A stretch of DNA of 64,000 nt, taken from assembly GCF_001640805.2 (NCBI RefSeq), contig NC_066845.1:25140171-25204170 (forward strand), written 5' to 3'. The stretch comes from Lates calcarifer. Taxonomy: Eukaryota > Chordata > Actinopteri > Centropomidae. This document shows, one piece after another, positions 32,181 to 45,082 of this stretch (its first letter is position 1; every line of letters begins with the position of its first letter). The translations under genes were made by a program, and so were the position numbers. The notes beneath the pieces are model-generated. The model worked only from the letters and a program-made list of their open reading frames with translations, was not told the origin of the DNA and made no database searches.

Positions 32181-34690
32181 ATTTATCCCTGTATTTTTTG
32201 AGCCATGTGTAAATGCAAGATTATTTTATCATCTGTCAAAAGCAGTTTAATTTCTACTTTGAGCAGGGACAGCTCAACCTGTCCAGGTGTGACGTTACAT
32301 AACTATGATATCAATGAATGTGGAAGGTTCAACATGTCAGTGTGCTGATTTGTTGGTGTTGCAGTTTGTGCTCTGTCAGAACAGAACAGAGAGACTCGAG
32401 GTTCAAACATTTTGTCAGTGATTCTGTTTCCTCTTACAAACCACAGACTAACCGTTGGATATAAGACACACCTGTTGTCATTCTGTGTTAGTGTTGTTTT
32501 TAAGGTATACTTTTTGAATTATTAAGTGCGGCATGAAAGCATTAGTGCTTTTCATCCGTTGAGGAAAAAAGGAAGTGTTTTGTCATAACAGTTTCAACTA
32601 GATAAAGATGAAATTAAGCTGCATCCAAACACATTCCCACGCAGACGCTTCATCGGTGTCACGTTCCATCACCGCTGTGTGGCGGTCCAGTCTGCTGGCG
32701 TGCCATCAAGGCCTAAGCATCTGCAGTGAATGTATGAAACCTGTACGCTGTAAAATATAAAAGCTGAAGCACAAGTCAAGCCGCATCCTCCAGCAGAGAC
32801 GTGAGAGAGAAATTGAACTGAAAAGCGAATGCATAAAACATGACAGCTGGCGTTTTCCTTCAGTCGAAATAATCTTGACACGCTTTGTTGAAAAGCGCAT
32901 AATAAAAAGCTACAGGACGAGGCGTCGCTGATTAGCATGCGTGTCGCCCTAACAGTACAGCTTGACTCCCCAAAAAACTTGGAAACTTGCAAACGAAATG
33001 CTCTCGGCCAGTCACTGTAACGTCATATGTGGGTCCTCCTGGTGGAATATCCTCTGAGACTTGCAGTATGCATGTGGTAATAAATTACATGGCCACCAAC
33101 CTCACCATTAGGAAAACAGCAGTGATATTAGCCTTTTTAATACCATGTAGTAGACAATGGAGCTGCTCCACACTGTTGAATAATTACACTTAATACTGAG
33201 TGTTTGAGGCTTCAGGCAACTGTGACTGTCTTTAGCCTCCAACATATGCAAATAAATTAACATAATGCAGATCGCTCTCAGATCTGTGCTCATGGCAGCA
33301 GCAGAAGTTGAAACGAGTGTTGACCCACTGCAGAGCCTGAATTAAACAGTGCGATCAGCGTTGCTGCAGGATTTAAATCATGACGAGACCAGCGACACAA
33401 ACTTCGACATTTGGAGGTTTTGAAGTGAGCAGCTACGCGCTGACTGATAGATCAGCAGCCTAATATTATCAGTGATCTTCTCTGATTATACGTGTCAGTA
33501 TCGTCCTGTGTGTCAGCAGATATCCAGGCAAAAGTCGCCGTTTATTTAAGTTTTGCCCAGTATTTTTAGTAATAGGCATTTTTCAAAGCAAACCAAGGCA
33601 GCCACTGATTTTATTTTCCTCATCAATGAATCTGTTAAATATTTATTTGTTAATTTCTTTATTTTTTTTCATATTTTACTTTATAAAATATCAGTAACGT
33701 TAAAAACAAATGTAAAGCACATTTTCTCCAATTACAAAACGAGCAGATATTTATCATTTCTGCTTGATAAGTGATTAAAAATATTAAATTATTGTCACAA
33801 TAGGCTTTGATTTTATTTATTTATTTGTGTATTTATTTATTAGAATTTATTAGACTCATTGTTTCAGCACTGTGGCACATTTTGACTCCTCATAGCAGGA
33901 AAAGTACAAGAGTGCCCTCACAAGACAAACATTAGTTTGATTTGTGTTTTTTTTTTTTTTAATCTAAAATAAGCTATGTTTACATTTATCTGTGGTATTA
34001 GAAGCACAAAACCTCTAAAGGAGGAGGCTGAGGAACTGGGACACCTGAATGCATCATCATTTTAACCAGGCTCTGCAGGAAGTTTGTAGGAAAGAGAAAA
34101 TATTTGATATAAACTGCACCATGTCCCAATCACAATAACCTGTACTGTGTGTGAGAAGTGTAGTGTAACATTTGTCTGTTTATTCCACCGAGAGAGAAAA
34201 GAAAACCAGACATGTTGGAAAGTGAGAACAGACTAATCTGCGTTTATTAGAAACTAGAAAGTCACGGTGAGAAAGGCTTCATCACCTGAGAAATCACATG
34301 GTGCTTCATTGATGCACGGAGCTGACACTGATCTGGACAGGATCCGAGCTTGAATATTGACAGACAGGAAGTAGTAATACTTCACTCCAGGATCAGTGTG
34401 AGTGGTGCATTAAAATGTGAGGGAAGTATGGAGGTTTTAGACGTAAACAAAAAGCACATTTAAGGTGTTTTTTCCCACAAACTCCTGATTCTGTGGAAGC
34501 ACAGTCAGAAACCGTATTCATCCCACATTCACCCAAGAACATAAACAGTGTGTGCAGTATTAGTTAAGGATGATAAATGTATGCAGTTGGACTCAAACAG
34601 TGGATATCAGTGTACATGCAGTACACTTTCCTACCCACGGCTCCTAAGCTGGTAAATCTCACCCTCAAACACGATGGCAGCGCCGCAGCT
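32181..34690. other. Last intron, segment 5
   Basis: AT-rich intron. A candidate block at 32560-32960 is listed separately. TTTATTTATTTATT-type runs occur near 33812-33850, and T18 lies at about 33943-33960. The rest shows nothing specific. Confidence 0.6.
32560..32960. promoter_or_regulatory. Candidate conserved non-coding block
   Basis: Complex sequence with GATAAAGATGAAATTAAGC, GCATAATAAAAAGC, GATTAGCATGCGTG and a CGAAATAATCTTGAC segment. Not repetitive. Weak, texture-based call. Confidence 0.28.
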
Positions 34691-34699
34691 CGACGATCC

Positions 34700-35280
34700 T
34701 CACACGAGTTCATTGGCGTGAGCGTCTGAGCCCACTGTGAACTCTTGCCCAAATGTGACACACTGGCTCTGGCCATATGCAAGCTTTTCACCCCTCCTCC
34801 CTCCGCTCATACTGGTGTTGTGAGTACACAAGTCATGACTGTTGGCTGTGGCAACGCTCTGACTCACATAACCCCTCACAAAAGATCGGGCCAAGCTCCT
34901 TCAGCCCAGGCCAAGCCAGGCCGTCTCTGCATAAGACTCTAATTGATTTGATGGACTTGTGCACTGTTCACACCCCTTCCCCAAACAAACAGTCCGCCCA
35001 AGATTTGTCTCCATTGAGACAAAGAGGCAGTGCCCGCCCTCCTCTCGCAAAGCAACACTCAGCGACTGCCTGCGAAGGCATCGCCGGCCTGCCAAACTTG
35101 TTAATTTCACTGCTGGGCCTCGGGGAAGGTTTGAGCGTGCTGCGCGACAATTCATCATACTGCAAATCAAGGCTCCCACCCCCATTCTTCTACCAACTCC
35201 CAGGTCAACCAGAGTTGACTCAAGTTCACAGTCAATTTTTCTTTTTTCTCGCAATCTGAGCCAAGAGTGTTGACTAAGGA
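34700..35280. promoter_or_regulatory. Stop-poor complex block, probably non-coding
   Basis: Frames of 104-160 codons stay open in two + frames and one - frame over the same bases. None resembles a known protein, and no usable exon borders or bounded frame were found. It reads as GC-balanced conserved-type sequence, with CTAATTGATTTGATGG and GTTAATTTCACTGC. A coding alternative (unknown exon) cannot be fully excluded. Confidence 0.25.
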
Positions 35281-35284
35281 CAGT

Positions 35285-37795
35285 CGTGAGAACTGCAGCT
35301 CATGAGGGCGGTCCCTATAAAAAAAGCAGATGCACCACAGAGGCTCGCAGCAGTTGTTTCTATCTGGACAGATTTAGGTGTGTTAAATATGGCATCCTGT
35401 GGCTCTCTTAAAGACACACCCCATGATTTTAAAATAAATAACACAGTTTTGTCTCCGGATATGAACAGCGAGCTGGGAGGAAGGTAAACAATGTGCTGGG
35501 CCTTTTTCACCAAACAAACCTCTGAAACCCTTTGGACTAAACACACAAACTATAATTTTGCACATTGTTTTTGTGATTTAAGCACACACTAATAACCACA
35601 AAGATGAGGAAAATACGAACAGTGACAGATGAAAATGTGACTTCTTCTTTTAAGATGTAAATTTTACCCAGGAACCAAAACTAGCAGTACGTTCCTACAG
35701 TCAAAATTTAGGTGAAGTACCTGAGTTCCCATGAAAGTTTACATGTTTCTATAAAAGTCCCTTTCTAATATATCTGTTTGCCTTCCCACTGCAACAGCTG
35801 TAAATATGAGGAGAAGTGAATAGATGTTGTCAGATGTTGTCGGACAGGGGACGTGCAGATACACGTCCTGAAGGTGTCTGGAAAAGTTCCTGCAGGCACA
35901 CAGGGTCACATCAGTCAGCCTGTGTGCTCCTGCATGCTGTGTGGACGAATGTTCGTCTTTTAAGATGCTTGCTTCCTTTCGATCGCCTCGTGTCTCGTGC
36001 CTCCAGAATGTAAGAGGTCGTGGGCCCGCTCCCGTCCCAGAGGCAGACAGGTGACTCAGCAGCAGAGGTGGGAAAGGCTCCATAAACTGGAATATTGGAG
36101 GTTAGTGTGTCAGGATACTGGACATGCTGAGCAGGAAACAATGAGTAGAAGTGTGTAACTGGTGCCAGAGGAGAGTAGTTCCTTTGTTTTCTGTTCTCTC
36201 CACTCTGTGATTCTTTGTGTTATTTCCTCTTTAGTGAGACTTTGTGAAAGCTCAGGGGAAGGTAACGTGATGGAAAGCTTTCAGGAAGAATACAGAGGCA
36301 TATGTGGTTAAAGAACTAACGAATCAGGCTGTGTTCAGCTGTAATTTGCAGCATCTCTGCAGCTGAACGCAGCTTCACTGTTTGGTTTCTGCAGTTGCAC
36401 ATTGTATGGTTGCATGGTTGAGCCCCGCAGGCTCTCAGTAACCAACAAACTGACAGAGGAAGAGAATAATGGCTGTGTAAGCAGGCAGTTATCAGTCATA
36501 ACAACTTAAGAAGGCAGCAGTGTATCAGGGCTGTGTCTAATAAACATGTATTACAGCTTCATAGTTCAGTATATGTTCTTAAATACTTGTTCATGAAGTA
36601 TCTCACATGTGGTGTCCTGCAGGTTTATGGATTATACCAACATGGGTGGGTAGTCACATTAGGACGCTCTCTTGAGGCAAATACAAGGAGACAATGTAAA
36701 GCAGACACAGTTCAGTCACATTTCTGATATAACCACAAACATGATGCAGGAAGTCTCTCAGTGTTCAGGCATTACCTGTGGGTAATGAAACTCTTGCATT
36801 AGGGCTGGGTGGTTTCTCTGCACTGACACGTATCACAACATGAGACTAAACCTTCTCTGTGTGTAAAAGAAACATAACTAAGCTGCATTTACACAGTTTG
36901 TGTGTGAGGTTTTAGGAGTGTATGCACATGTGTGTTCACCCAGTGTGTGTTAGTGCTCATGTCTTCCATGCTCAGGTCACATTAGCCCAGTTCTCACAGT
37001 TTGTAGTCCATGTAAAAAAAAAAAAAAAAGACACAGAAACACCTCCCTGTAGTCGGCGTAGCTTCAGGCTCTTTCATGCTGTTATATTTCCAGCATCGCT
37101 GGCCGATGATCACATTATTTACTGCTTGTATTAACATGCGGCTTGATAAGCATATTTTCCTCAGTAGAGCTAACAAGATGCTTTATCACTGAGCTTTTTG
37201 CGCCCGCTGCAGCAGGCCTCCGCCGCTCGCTCGTATTTCCACCATGTTAGTTTACAGCCTCGTAAATAACAACTTTTCTGCAGTGGAGATTTAAAGCTGG
37301 AGTTTTTGCTGTAAAATCAGATTTAACTTTGAACATGAAGACAGATTTTGGCTGTGAATTATGAACCCAGAACCTTCAGTGTAAATCAAGTGTGAGCTCT
37401 GCTAAATAAGCAGAATATACAGCAACAACAATACAGAGTTAATGTGTAGGATCTGTCAGATAAAACTGTTTTACTTCAAACTTTGCTCTTTTTTAACCTT
37501 TAATTAATTTTTTTCAGTCGAGGAACAAAGCTATCATCTTTTCAAATAACAGAAATCTCATTTGTGGGAAAAACATGAAGGAATCATCTAAATTTTAAGC
37601 TGAAATATTCTCAGATGAAAGAAGAGTGAAAGTGAACACCTCACTTTACATCCACACATCTAAAATCTTTGTGTAGTTTATTGTAGAATAAGAATTGAAA
37701 TAAAAACGACTGTGTTTGAGAAATAACTTTTCTGTCTGTCAGAGGCTACAGATGTTCATGTACTGGCGAGAATAAAATAAACTGAAATTGTCAGA
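35285..37795. other. Last intron, segment 6
   Basis: Ordinary intron. The phrase TTAGGGCTGGGTGG (36799-36812) recalls the end of a common fish element but stands alone. Poly-A lies at 37013-37029. Nothing else is supported. Confidence 0.55.
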
Positions 37796-37799
37796 GAAA

Positions 37800-38080
37800 C
37801 TAATAATAACTAATTCATCAACCCGCAACGCAATTATCTCCTTTGTGCCTTTGATTAGACACAATTTCCCATTAATGCTTTTGTTTTACCTTTTTTGTAA
37901 TTGTAGTTAATCATGTCAACTGCAGGAAAGCTCTGCGTGTTTTTGGCAGTTCACGTCGGCGCGTCATTAGCCGCAAATCTGCATCTTTAATTTGTTGATT
38001 AACTCTTAAAAGAGAAACCAGGGCTGTGATCTCTCTCTCGCTAATTGCGTCTGAAGGATCAATGATTCAGTAATGACACA
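37800..38080. promoter_or_regulatory. Candidate conserved non-coding block
   Basis: About 280 bp of complex sequence: ACTAATTCATCAACCCGC, CGCAATTATCTCC, TTTGATTAGACACAA, CCCATTAATGC, GTAGTTAATCATGTC, CGTCATTAGCCGC, GATTAACTC, CGCTAATTGCGTC. At least seven TAAT/ATTA cores at short intervals. A strong homeodomain-cluster look; function inferred. Confidence 0.37.
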
Positions 38081-38128
38081 AATATGAGATGTTGCTTTTT
38101 TAGATTTGGGGAGACAGAAAATGGTTTT

Positions 38129-38158
38129 TATTTTATTTTATTTATTTTATTTTTTTTA
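38129..38158. repeat. (TTTTA)n tract
   Basis: Pentanucleotide TTTTA/TTTAT units and T runs. AT-rich low complexity. Confidence 0.85.
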
Positions 38159-38482
38159 CAGAGTGGTTTGAAAAAATGTGAGAATTCGTTGAAAATCAAA
38201 TCCAGTTGAACAATAAAAAACTCAGAATTACACACATGAAAGAAAAACACACACAAATCAACTTTATCTTCTGCCTTTTCTTCTTCTTTTTTTCCTCCAC
38301 TTCCTCTTTTTTTCTCCTCGCTCTTGCTCCACATTCAGTTCAGGTCAGGGTCGACCCACACCAGCCTTCCCTTTCACCTCTCAACCGGGCGCGACGCCAA
38401 AACCATTTCCTCCTGCATTAGTCTCATCAGGGACTTTAATATGTGCCACCCTGTAGGAGAGGAGCCGCCCTGGCACGTGCAC

Positions 38483-38483
<1 letters not shown>

Positions 38484-38515
<32 letters not shown>
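38484..38515. repeat. (AC)16 microsatellite
   Basis: A perfect AC run, followed by more interrupted CA at 38520-38540. One of the longest dinucleotide runs in the window. Confidence 0.95.
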
Positions 38516-38516
<1 letters not shown>

Positions 38517-38690
38517 AGACGCGCACATACACAAACACACCGCCCCGTCTTGACAGCTCACTCCAATTATTGGCCCTCCCTGTCGCATGGCCTGCATCTC
38601 CGCTCAGAGCAGATCGCATGTGACCCCGTCCAGCATGCCGCTGGTGGAGGGGGAAGAGGGGGAACCATGCAGGGAACAGTAGTAGTAACA

Positions 38691-38715
38691 CACATACACA
38701 CACACACACACACAC
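38691..38715. repeat. (CA)n microsatellite
   Basis: A CA run with one T interruption near its start, about 180 bp from the run at 38484. Confidence 0.93.
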
Positions 38716-38719
38716 ATTT

Positions 38720-40875
38720 ACACACACTGAAGGGACACTTTCCAAAAATTGAGGCCAATCAAAGAGTTTCATTCCAAAATGAGATCCTCAGCACTTGAAA
38801 ATATATCTGCTTACTCTGACAAAAACACGACTGGCATCAAAGTAAAGCACATTGCTGCTAATGAGTCATCTTAAGACCTTTGTTTACAAATAGGTTTGCG
38901 AAGATTGAATCATCTGTGTTTTTAAAATATTGACAGATTAATTTAAGACAACAAAGTTTAGCCCAAATGGATATTAAGCATATTTCTATCTGGAAAGAAA
39001 CAGTTTTTCCTTTACGACTTTAAATAGAAAAGAAATAAATGACTCGTGTCTGAAGGTGCAGACAGAATAAAATAATATGAAAGGTCTTGTTGCAGAACCA
39101 TTTATTAATTATGTTAAATAATAATTGAATCCTCTGTGCATAATAATGTGAATAATCCTATTGGTTTTGTCACATCAGATTTGAAAGTAAAAAGCTGACT
39201 TGGGTTGTACAAAACTTTAGTACAAAAAAATTGCTTGTGCATTTAATTTTTCTTTACTTTATTAAGGATAAACAGCTGATGTATCAGTGCCATGCAGCAG
39301 AAATGTAAAAATGTTTATCCATGATCAGCTGTGCAGCACTGTGTGAACAGAGCCAGCTGCAGTTGTGACTTACTGTTCATATTTAAACTCTCAAACTGCA
39401 CCAGTTAAAACAGTCATGTTGTTTTCTAACATGTCGACAGCGTGCAGCACGATGCGTGTGGCAGTTTTCATCTGAAGTTTCTTTTGTCTTTCTTTGTGAA
39501 CTGTTTGCTACAGGGCACATTTTGCACTATTTTCAGTTTGCTGCCGTGTCCTTGAGCAAATCGTCAGCAGCTTCACGGACGCTGTTAATCCATATTTTAA
39601 TCATCAGTGCTGTTGTGTACTTTAAAAAACCCTGAGGTGAAGCAGCAGCGAGGTTCATTCCTGTTAGCATAAAACAGAGGAACACATTTCACGGTGACGT
39701 ATTAACAGGCGAATATTACACAGACTTTATTTAAGCAGCATGAGATGCTTGTTGATAGGGCCGTGACCTGGAGACATGATGTGAGCTTATGTTTTTAGTG
39801 CAGTCCTGAGTGTTTGTGGCGTCTCTCCTGGGCTCTCTGGGAGGACAGTTGTGGCGATGACACGTAATTTAAAAGTACAGATGAGCCCAGTGGCTCTTTG
39901 CGGACGCTGATACACTGTGGCACCCAGAAGAAAAAATTAACAAATGGCCCCCTCTTTATTTTTGGTTTGTGTTCGGAGTCCCTGTTCAGAAGGGTTGCAC
40001 ATGTTGTCTGAGCGTGTTGTGCTGCAGATCTAAGCTTTTGGGACACTGAACAGCTGCGTGTCCGCTGCAGAACTGCCTCCTGTTTCTTTTTTGAGTTCAG
40101 GCGCTGCTGCAGTTTGCGTGTTTTCACCCCAAGTGTGCTTCAACTCAGAATCTTCCTTTCTCATTTTTAACATCCGAGGCAGATTTGTGATGAATTTTTC
40201 CGATGCGTCGCAGAGCGATACTTTCTGTTGCCAGCTCGCGCCTGAGAAACTTTTATCTATATAATGCTGTTCTGCAGAATTTTAAAATGTCACGCTATAA
40301 TTTTCCAGTTCCAATCTGCCCACCTATCTGCTTTTCCACTCGGCTTTGAACACCGCTTACATTTTTAGAAACCACACAGAAGGCTTGAAAAAGGCTCAAA
40401 CTTAAGGTGTCATGACCCTTTCGAAGTATCTAAACTTTTATCAAAAGTACATGGAGCTGCAAACAGGTTTTCAGTGGCCTCTTAGCACCGCCAAAAGCTG
40501 TGACTAGTTCTTCCTACAAGCATCTGTTTAGCACTACTAGCTAAAAAAGAGACACAGGAGTGTTTTTGTGAATGTATTACACAACAAATGTTAAAATTTG
40601 CAGCATGTGGGCATCACGTGGGAAATGAAGGGAAAGATTTGGGTGATAAAAAAAAAAAAAAGTCTTAATGTAAGTCTGTCGCCTCGCGGGTCATAAAACA
40701 GGCTATCAGCTGGCTCACACGTTGTACAAAAGTATCATTGTACGAGGAGAAGGTGCAGTCTAAAACCTGGCTCTTCCTTGACAGACTGAGTATCTCAGTC
40801 CATTAGCTGTAAACCCAGTTGTCTGACTGGAGTGGGTTGACTTGGAGGAGGCCTGTCTAAATCACTTCACATATC
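38720..40875. other. Last intron, segment 7
   Basis: AT-rich intron with a poly-A run at about 40650-40663. No gene, transposon end or block of note was found. Confidence 0.6.
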
Positions 40876-40879
40876 AGCC

Positions 40880-41240
40880 CAAGAACAATCTCTCCTCTGT
40901 CTGATCCTCCTGGCACCGCTCCACGTCGATCCTCCCACGATCTCCCTCTCTTATGATTATTTTATCATTTTAAATTCTTTATGCCGCATTGCCGTGGCAT
41001 CGGCCCCGCTAGAGCAGAGCGGCGCGTTGGCCATACAGTACATTCACACTACAGTTATTTGGACGGCACTCCGGTGTGGCTCTGTCCCGGTCCCTCGGTT
41101 GGATTCTGCGCGTCCATTAGTGCCATCTGTGCCTTCCTGCACCGTCTGTGAGGGCCCCGTCGACGCCAAAACGATTGGCATTTCTCTGGAACAACCAGAG
41201 GGACGGTGCCCAGAGCTTTTAGCTGCCAATGATGTGCGCT
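40880..41240. promoter_or_regulatory. Candidate conserved non-coding block
   Basis: TTATGATTATTTTATCATTTTAAATTC is followed by GC-balanced complex sequence (GCCGCATTGCCGTGGCATCGG and on). Frames are open on both strands for 60-85 codons without family match. Texture-based inference. Confidence 0.28.
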
Positions 41241-41930
41241 TACTCTGACAAAACCAGAGAGGGTGGAGGGAGGGGTGGTGGTGGTGGAAGCAAGCAGGAG
41301 GCCCAGGCAGGAAACAGCTGCACCTACAGTGCTGTGGCGTCCATGTTCAAGCTTCAGGAGATACCACTTATCCCTGCTGCAGCAGACAGCTGATACAGAG
41401 ACAGAAGCTGTTTCATCATTTACATTTGAGACGTTTATCTGTGTTACGCACAGTGACGAGCTGCGTGAGTGAACAGGTATAGATTGGTAAACGATCTAAT
41501 ATCTTGACATCTGATATCCTGTAGTTTTCCTGGCCTGAAAAACCTGAGTGTAACGTTACATGGACTTCAGTGTGATCAGCATTGTTTCCAAAGGGCAGTG
41601 GAAACTTCAACAAACAATACAACACTTATGTGATGGTTCGGACCTTTTTCTACCTGATCGGTTTCTCGGGAAAAGATTCTCCTGCCGGCAGGAAACAGGA
41701 GCCAGTGATTCTCTGACAGTCTGCAGACCATATGCTGCAGCCTGCTAGCTTAACTCTTTAGTGCAAGCTGTCGCTCACTCCCTCTCTGCTCCCAGGGTCG
41801 GTCAAGTAGTTGTTGAAGTCTGATCACACTGAGGTTGAGTGTTGTTGTATGAAAGGCCTCAGATGAAAACGCTAATGTGTGTTAGCGTTACGCAGATCTG
41901 GGTGTAGCATGACACTAACTTCAGACTGAG
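41240..41930. other. Last intron, segment 8
   Basis: A GGTGGTGG run at about 41273-41285, otherwise ordinary sequence leading to the Tc1 remnant. Nothing else is seen. Confidence 0.6.
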
Positions 41931-41954
41931 ACTGAGTGATTGGGTTTAACTCAA

Positions 41955-42226
41955 GTCCTGCACAGGCCTACAGAGACCAACAACAGTTTTTGTTTGTCCC
42001 TCTCCTGTTTCAACACAAAAATAACCGTGTGTACACAAAGCCAGGTCTATAAAGAAATGGTTTCTCAGTGTGGAGTGGAACTTGACCTCCACCCCTTCCA
42101 ACACCTGTGGGATGAACTGGAACGCCGACTGTGAACCAGACCCTGAAGAATGGAGGCTGTTTGGAACAAAATGTTCTGAACTCATAACTGGGTGTAATGT
42201 TCAGACACCCACGTACTTTTGACCTT
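41955..42226 (+). mobile_element. Tc1/mariner-like transposase remnant (dead)
   Basis: On the + strand the frame ending in TGA at 42132-42134 reads DLHPFQHLWDELERRL, matching the C-terminal D-x-N-P-I-E-x-L-W block of Tc1-family transposases. The position of the third catalytic acidic residue (E in the family) is Q here, so catalysis is lost. Upstream, CAGTTTTTGTTTGTCCC and AAGCCAGGTCTATAAAGAAATG, and downstream GGGTGTAATGTTCAGACACC then CACGTACTTTTGACC, follow the order of a common fish Tc1 element. Segments between are deleted and the 5' two thirds are missing. A neutral relic in the intron. Confidence 0.75.
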
Positions 42227-42606
42227 GTGATCAGGGTCAGAGTTGTAGATGATGCCAAGCCGTGTTGCCTTGTTCATCTATACGCGTGGCTGCACTGATA
42301 ACATACTGATATTAAATATACATAGAGACAGTTTTCAGTTTTGGAACAGACGATACTTTTCAGCTCAGAGGCGTCACCTCGTTTTCATCATCTCCCAGGA
42401 TATCTGCTAAACTTCACAGTAGTGTAAAGGAGTAACTGTTTTTTTAAACGTTGTCCTCCCATGTACCTTATGTGCCTGTATAATCTTTATTCATCTCTTT
42501 ACAATGAGAAGAAATGCCCGAGTTGTCAGCAAGCATCATGTATTTGGCCGAGTCTCAGGTGGCTCTGATTTCCCAGCAGGCCAGATGGCAGCGCTGTGTG
42601 GGCAGT

Positions 42607-42611
<5 letters not shown>

Positions 42612-42639
<28 letters not shown>
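42612..42639. repeat. (TG)14 microsatellite
   Basis: A perfect TG run following GTGTGTA. Gives His-Thr repeats in minus-strand shadow frames. Confidence 0.95.
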
Positions 42640-45050
42640 GACGAGGGGCTGTGAGAAGAGGGCCAGCAGCCTCGTGGAGGGAGGATTGCTCACACTCTGG
42701 CTCTCTCCTCTGTCCCTGTGCAGCTGTGCTTCTCCGTCCAACTTGAACTTTTAATTTGTTCAATATGTGGCAGAGGACACGGAGTAAAACAGAACACATG
42801 TCTGGTGGCTGAGGCTCGACAGGCGGGGGCTTGAAGGGGGAGGATGACACTAGTGTGAGGACTTGTTTTTTAACTTGTCAAGAGTCTGCTGCCTGATTTG
42901 ATAAAGGAACAGTTCACACTTTTCTTGTCAAAGGGGTGATTTCTAACACGTGTGGTACTGTGGTGGATTGCACTAACATGCATCAGTTTAGACTAAAATT
43001 TTAATCGATCAAACCAGATTTTAAAACACCAGATTAGAAGGATAAACCCACCATAATTGTCATATAGTCTGGAATCAGTGTGTCCCAGCTTCGATGATCC
43101 GGAGCAGGTCCAACTCCTCAGTTCAGAGGTTCAGTTATTCCTTTATTCTTCTCCAGGAACTTGCTCATTTTCTTCTTCCATCTCAAAAACTGAAGCCACT
43201 TTCGAAGTTGCAGTGACCTCAGCTGGTACTGTAAGGTTAAACAGAGTTCAGAGATCGACGTGAAGTTTAAAGGTTTGGAGCAGTTTGGTGCAAAAAGCTT
43301 AAATTTGTCCTGAATCAACAATGCATCACAAGATGTGGCATCTGTGTTAAGAAATGTGAATTCACAGGGACTGTGTGTGTTCATCCTGTAGTTTTATATT
43401 ATTATATATATATTTTATCACCATACGTGTACATTTGAATGTGGTTTTGGATCCAGATGCAGGTTCTAAACATTTCTAATTAAGATGTGTGCAGTCCTGA
43501 CAGAGACACGTGCTCTCTGAGCGTCTTCCAGTTGTTGTAGCAGCTTTATTATGAAAAACAGTCAGAGAGCAAAAGTTTTTAGAGCTGTCCAGGTAGAGAT
43601 GGAGCAGCAGATACACCTGTGGTCCCTGTGGTACAGACTGGGACATGCACAGCAGTATATGAGGACTTCACAGTATGAATTTGTTGTTGAGCTCATTAAC
43701 ATTTTGTCAGAACAACAGACAAGTGTTGGAATAATGCGATGACTGTTGCAGTCGTCCTGTTGCTGTTGGATTAACTAAGCCCTAGATTAACTAAGCTACT
43801 GTATAGCTGCAAAGCTCTAATGTGGAAAAAAGTCTCTGTTCTGGTAATAAAATCTTTCAAAGCCTGTAGCTTATCACTGCAAAATAAGCATCTTGCAACT
43901 GGATTACAACTCTCATGCTTGCAAGTGTTTTCGCACTACAGTCCAGATGGGAGCTTCGTTCTGTAACCTAAAAGGATGCTTCTTTCATGCATCTTTTTTG
44001 TCTTTGATATTGTAAATGTGACAAACTATACGATCGATTAATACGACAAGCCAGTACAAACATTTGGAACTCATCATCAGCTGTGTTTATTTCCTGTTAT
44101 TTGTCTCGGAAAAACTGTTCATTTAAACGTGTTCTGAGCAGACATCATGGAGACAAAACATAAGGCAACTTCATTTTAAATGACATTTGTTCGATTATTT
44201 AATAAATCGGTGGAGGAGAGTCAAGAAAACCTGGACAGTGAAACACAGAGTGACCTCCGGGGTTTGACCCACAGGTCTCATAAACGTGTTGATGTTGTGG
44301 TGTTAAGGTGGAGTGACAGTTTGGGCACCGTCCACTGTGGAGCTGCTGAAGTAAAACCCCTGAGATTCAGAACCTGCACACAGAATATGACTAATGTTCA
44401 CTTCAGGTTTGATTGGATGTGATGGAGGACGTGTTCCCGCTCAGTAAAAGCTTTTCATACACTCTTAAAATGCTTTAAATTTCATCCTCAGCCGTATCCT
44501 CGACATTAACAGAGTCACTGTTCACTTCAGGTCATTTCTTGAATAACTGACTGATTGTTTGCAGATGTGACTTTGAAACAGGTGCAACCAGCTGAAGCAG
44601 TGTAGTTGATTTTGGAAGCGATTGCAGGGTGCACACGTAATATGGAAACCACTGAGCTAGCCAGCGTATGCTGCGGTTGTAATACGACATCTTTTGAAAA
44701 GTTTACACAACCTCTCCACCTCTGTGGACTCAAACCTTCTCTTTCCAAGTCCCACTTTGAAGTCAGGAAGTAAGAAAGTGGACCATCACAACTTTAACAC
44801 CCCAGTTTCTGGACATTGTCACCCAGAATATAGAAAATACAGTGTGATGAAGTTTGGTGACCAGTTGTTCAGTTTATCTAGTTTTAAAATCCCGTCCAAA
44901 ACCATTATAGTTTGATTTTACAAAAGCAGTGTTCCAGTCTTTAAAGTATTAGTTTATTTTACAGGATGTCATATAAAGAAAAACACATGAAATAGCACAG
45001 AGTTTGGTCTGACTCAGGGTGTGGACACTGCAAGAGATGACAGTCAAAAT

Positions 45051-45079
<29 letters not shown>
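45051..45079. repeat. (CA)14 microsatellite
   Basis: A perfect CA run followed by CTCACACAC. Confidence 0.95.

Positions 45080-45082
<3 letters not shown>

Noticed and set aside
36799..36812. GGGCTGGGTGG phrase like the end of a fish DNA element
   Set aside because: No matching opposite end was found within a kilobase.
38374..38772. Minus-strand frame of 132 codons
   Set aside because: Cys-Val repeats come from the two CA microsatellites at 38484 and 38691.
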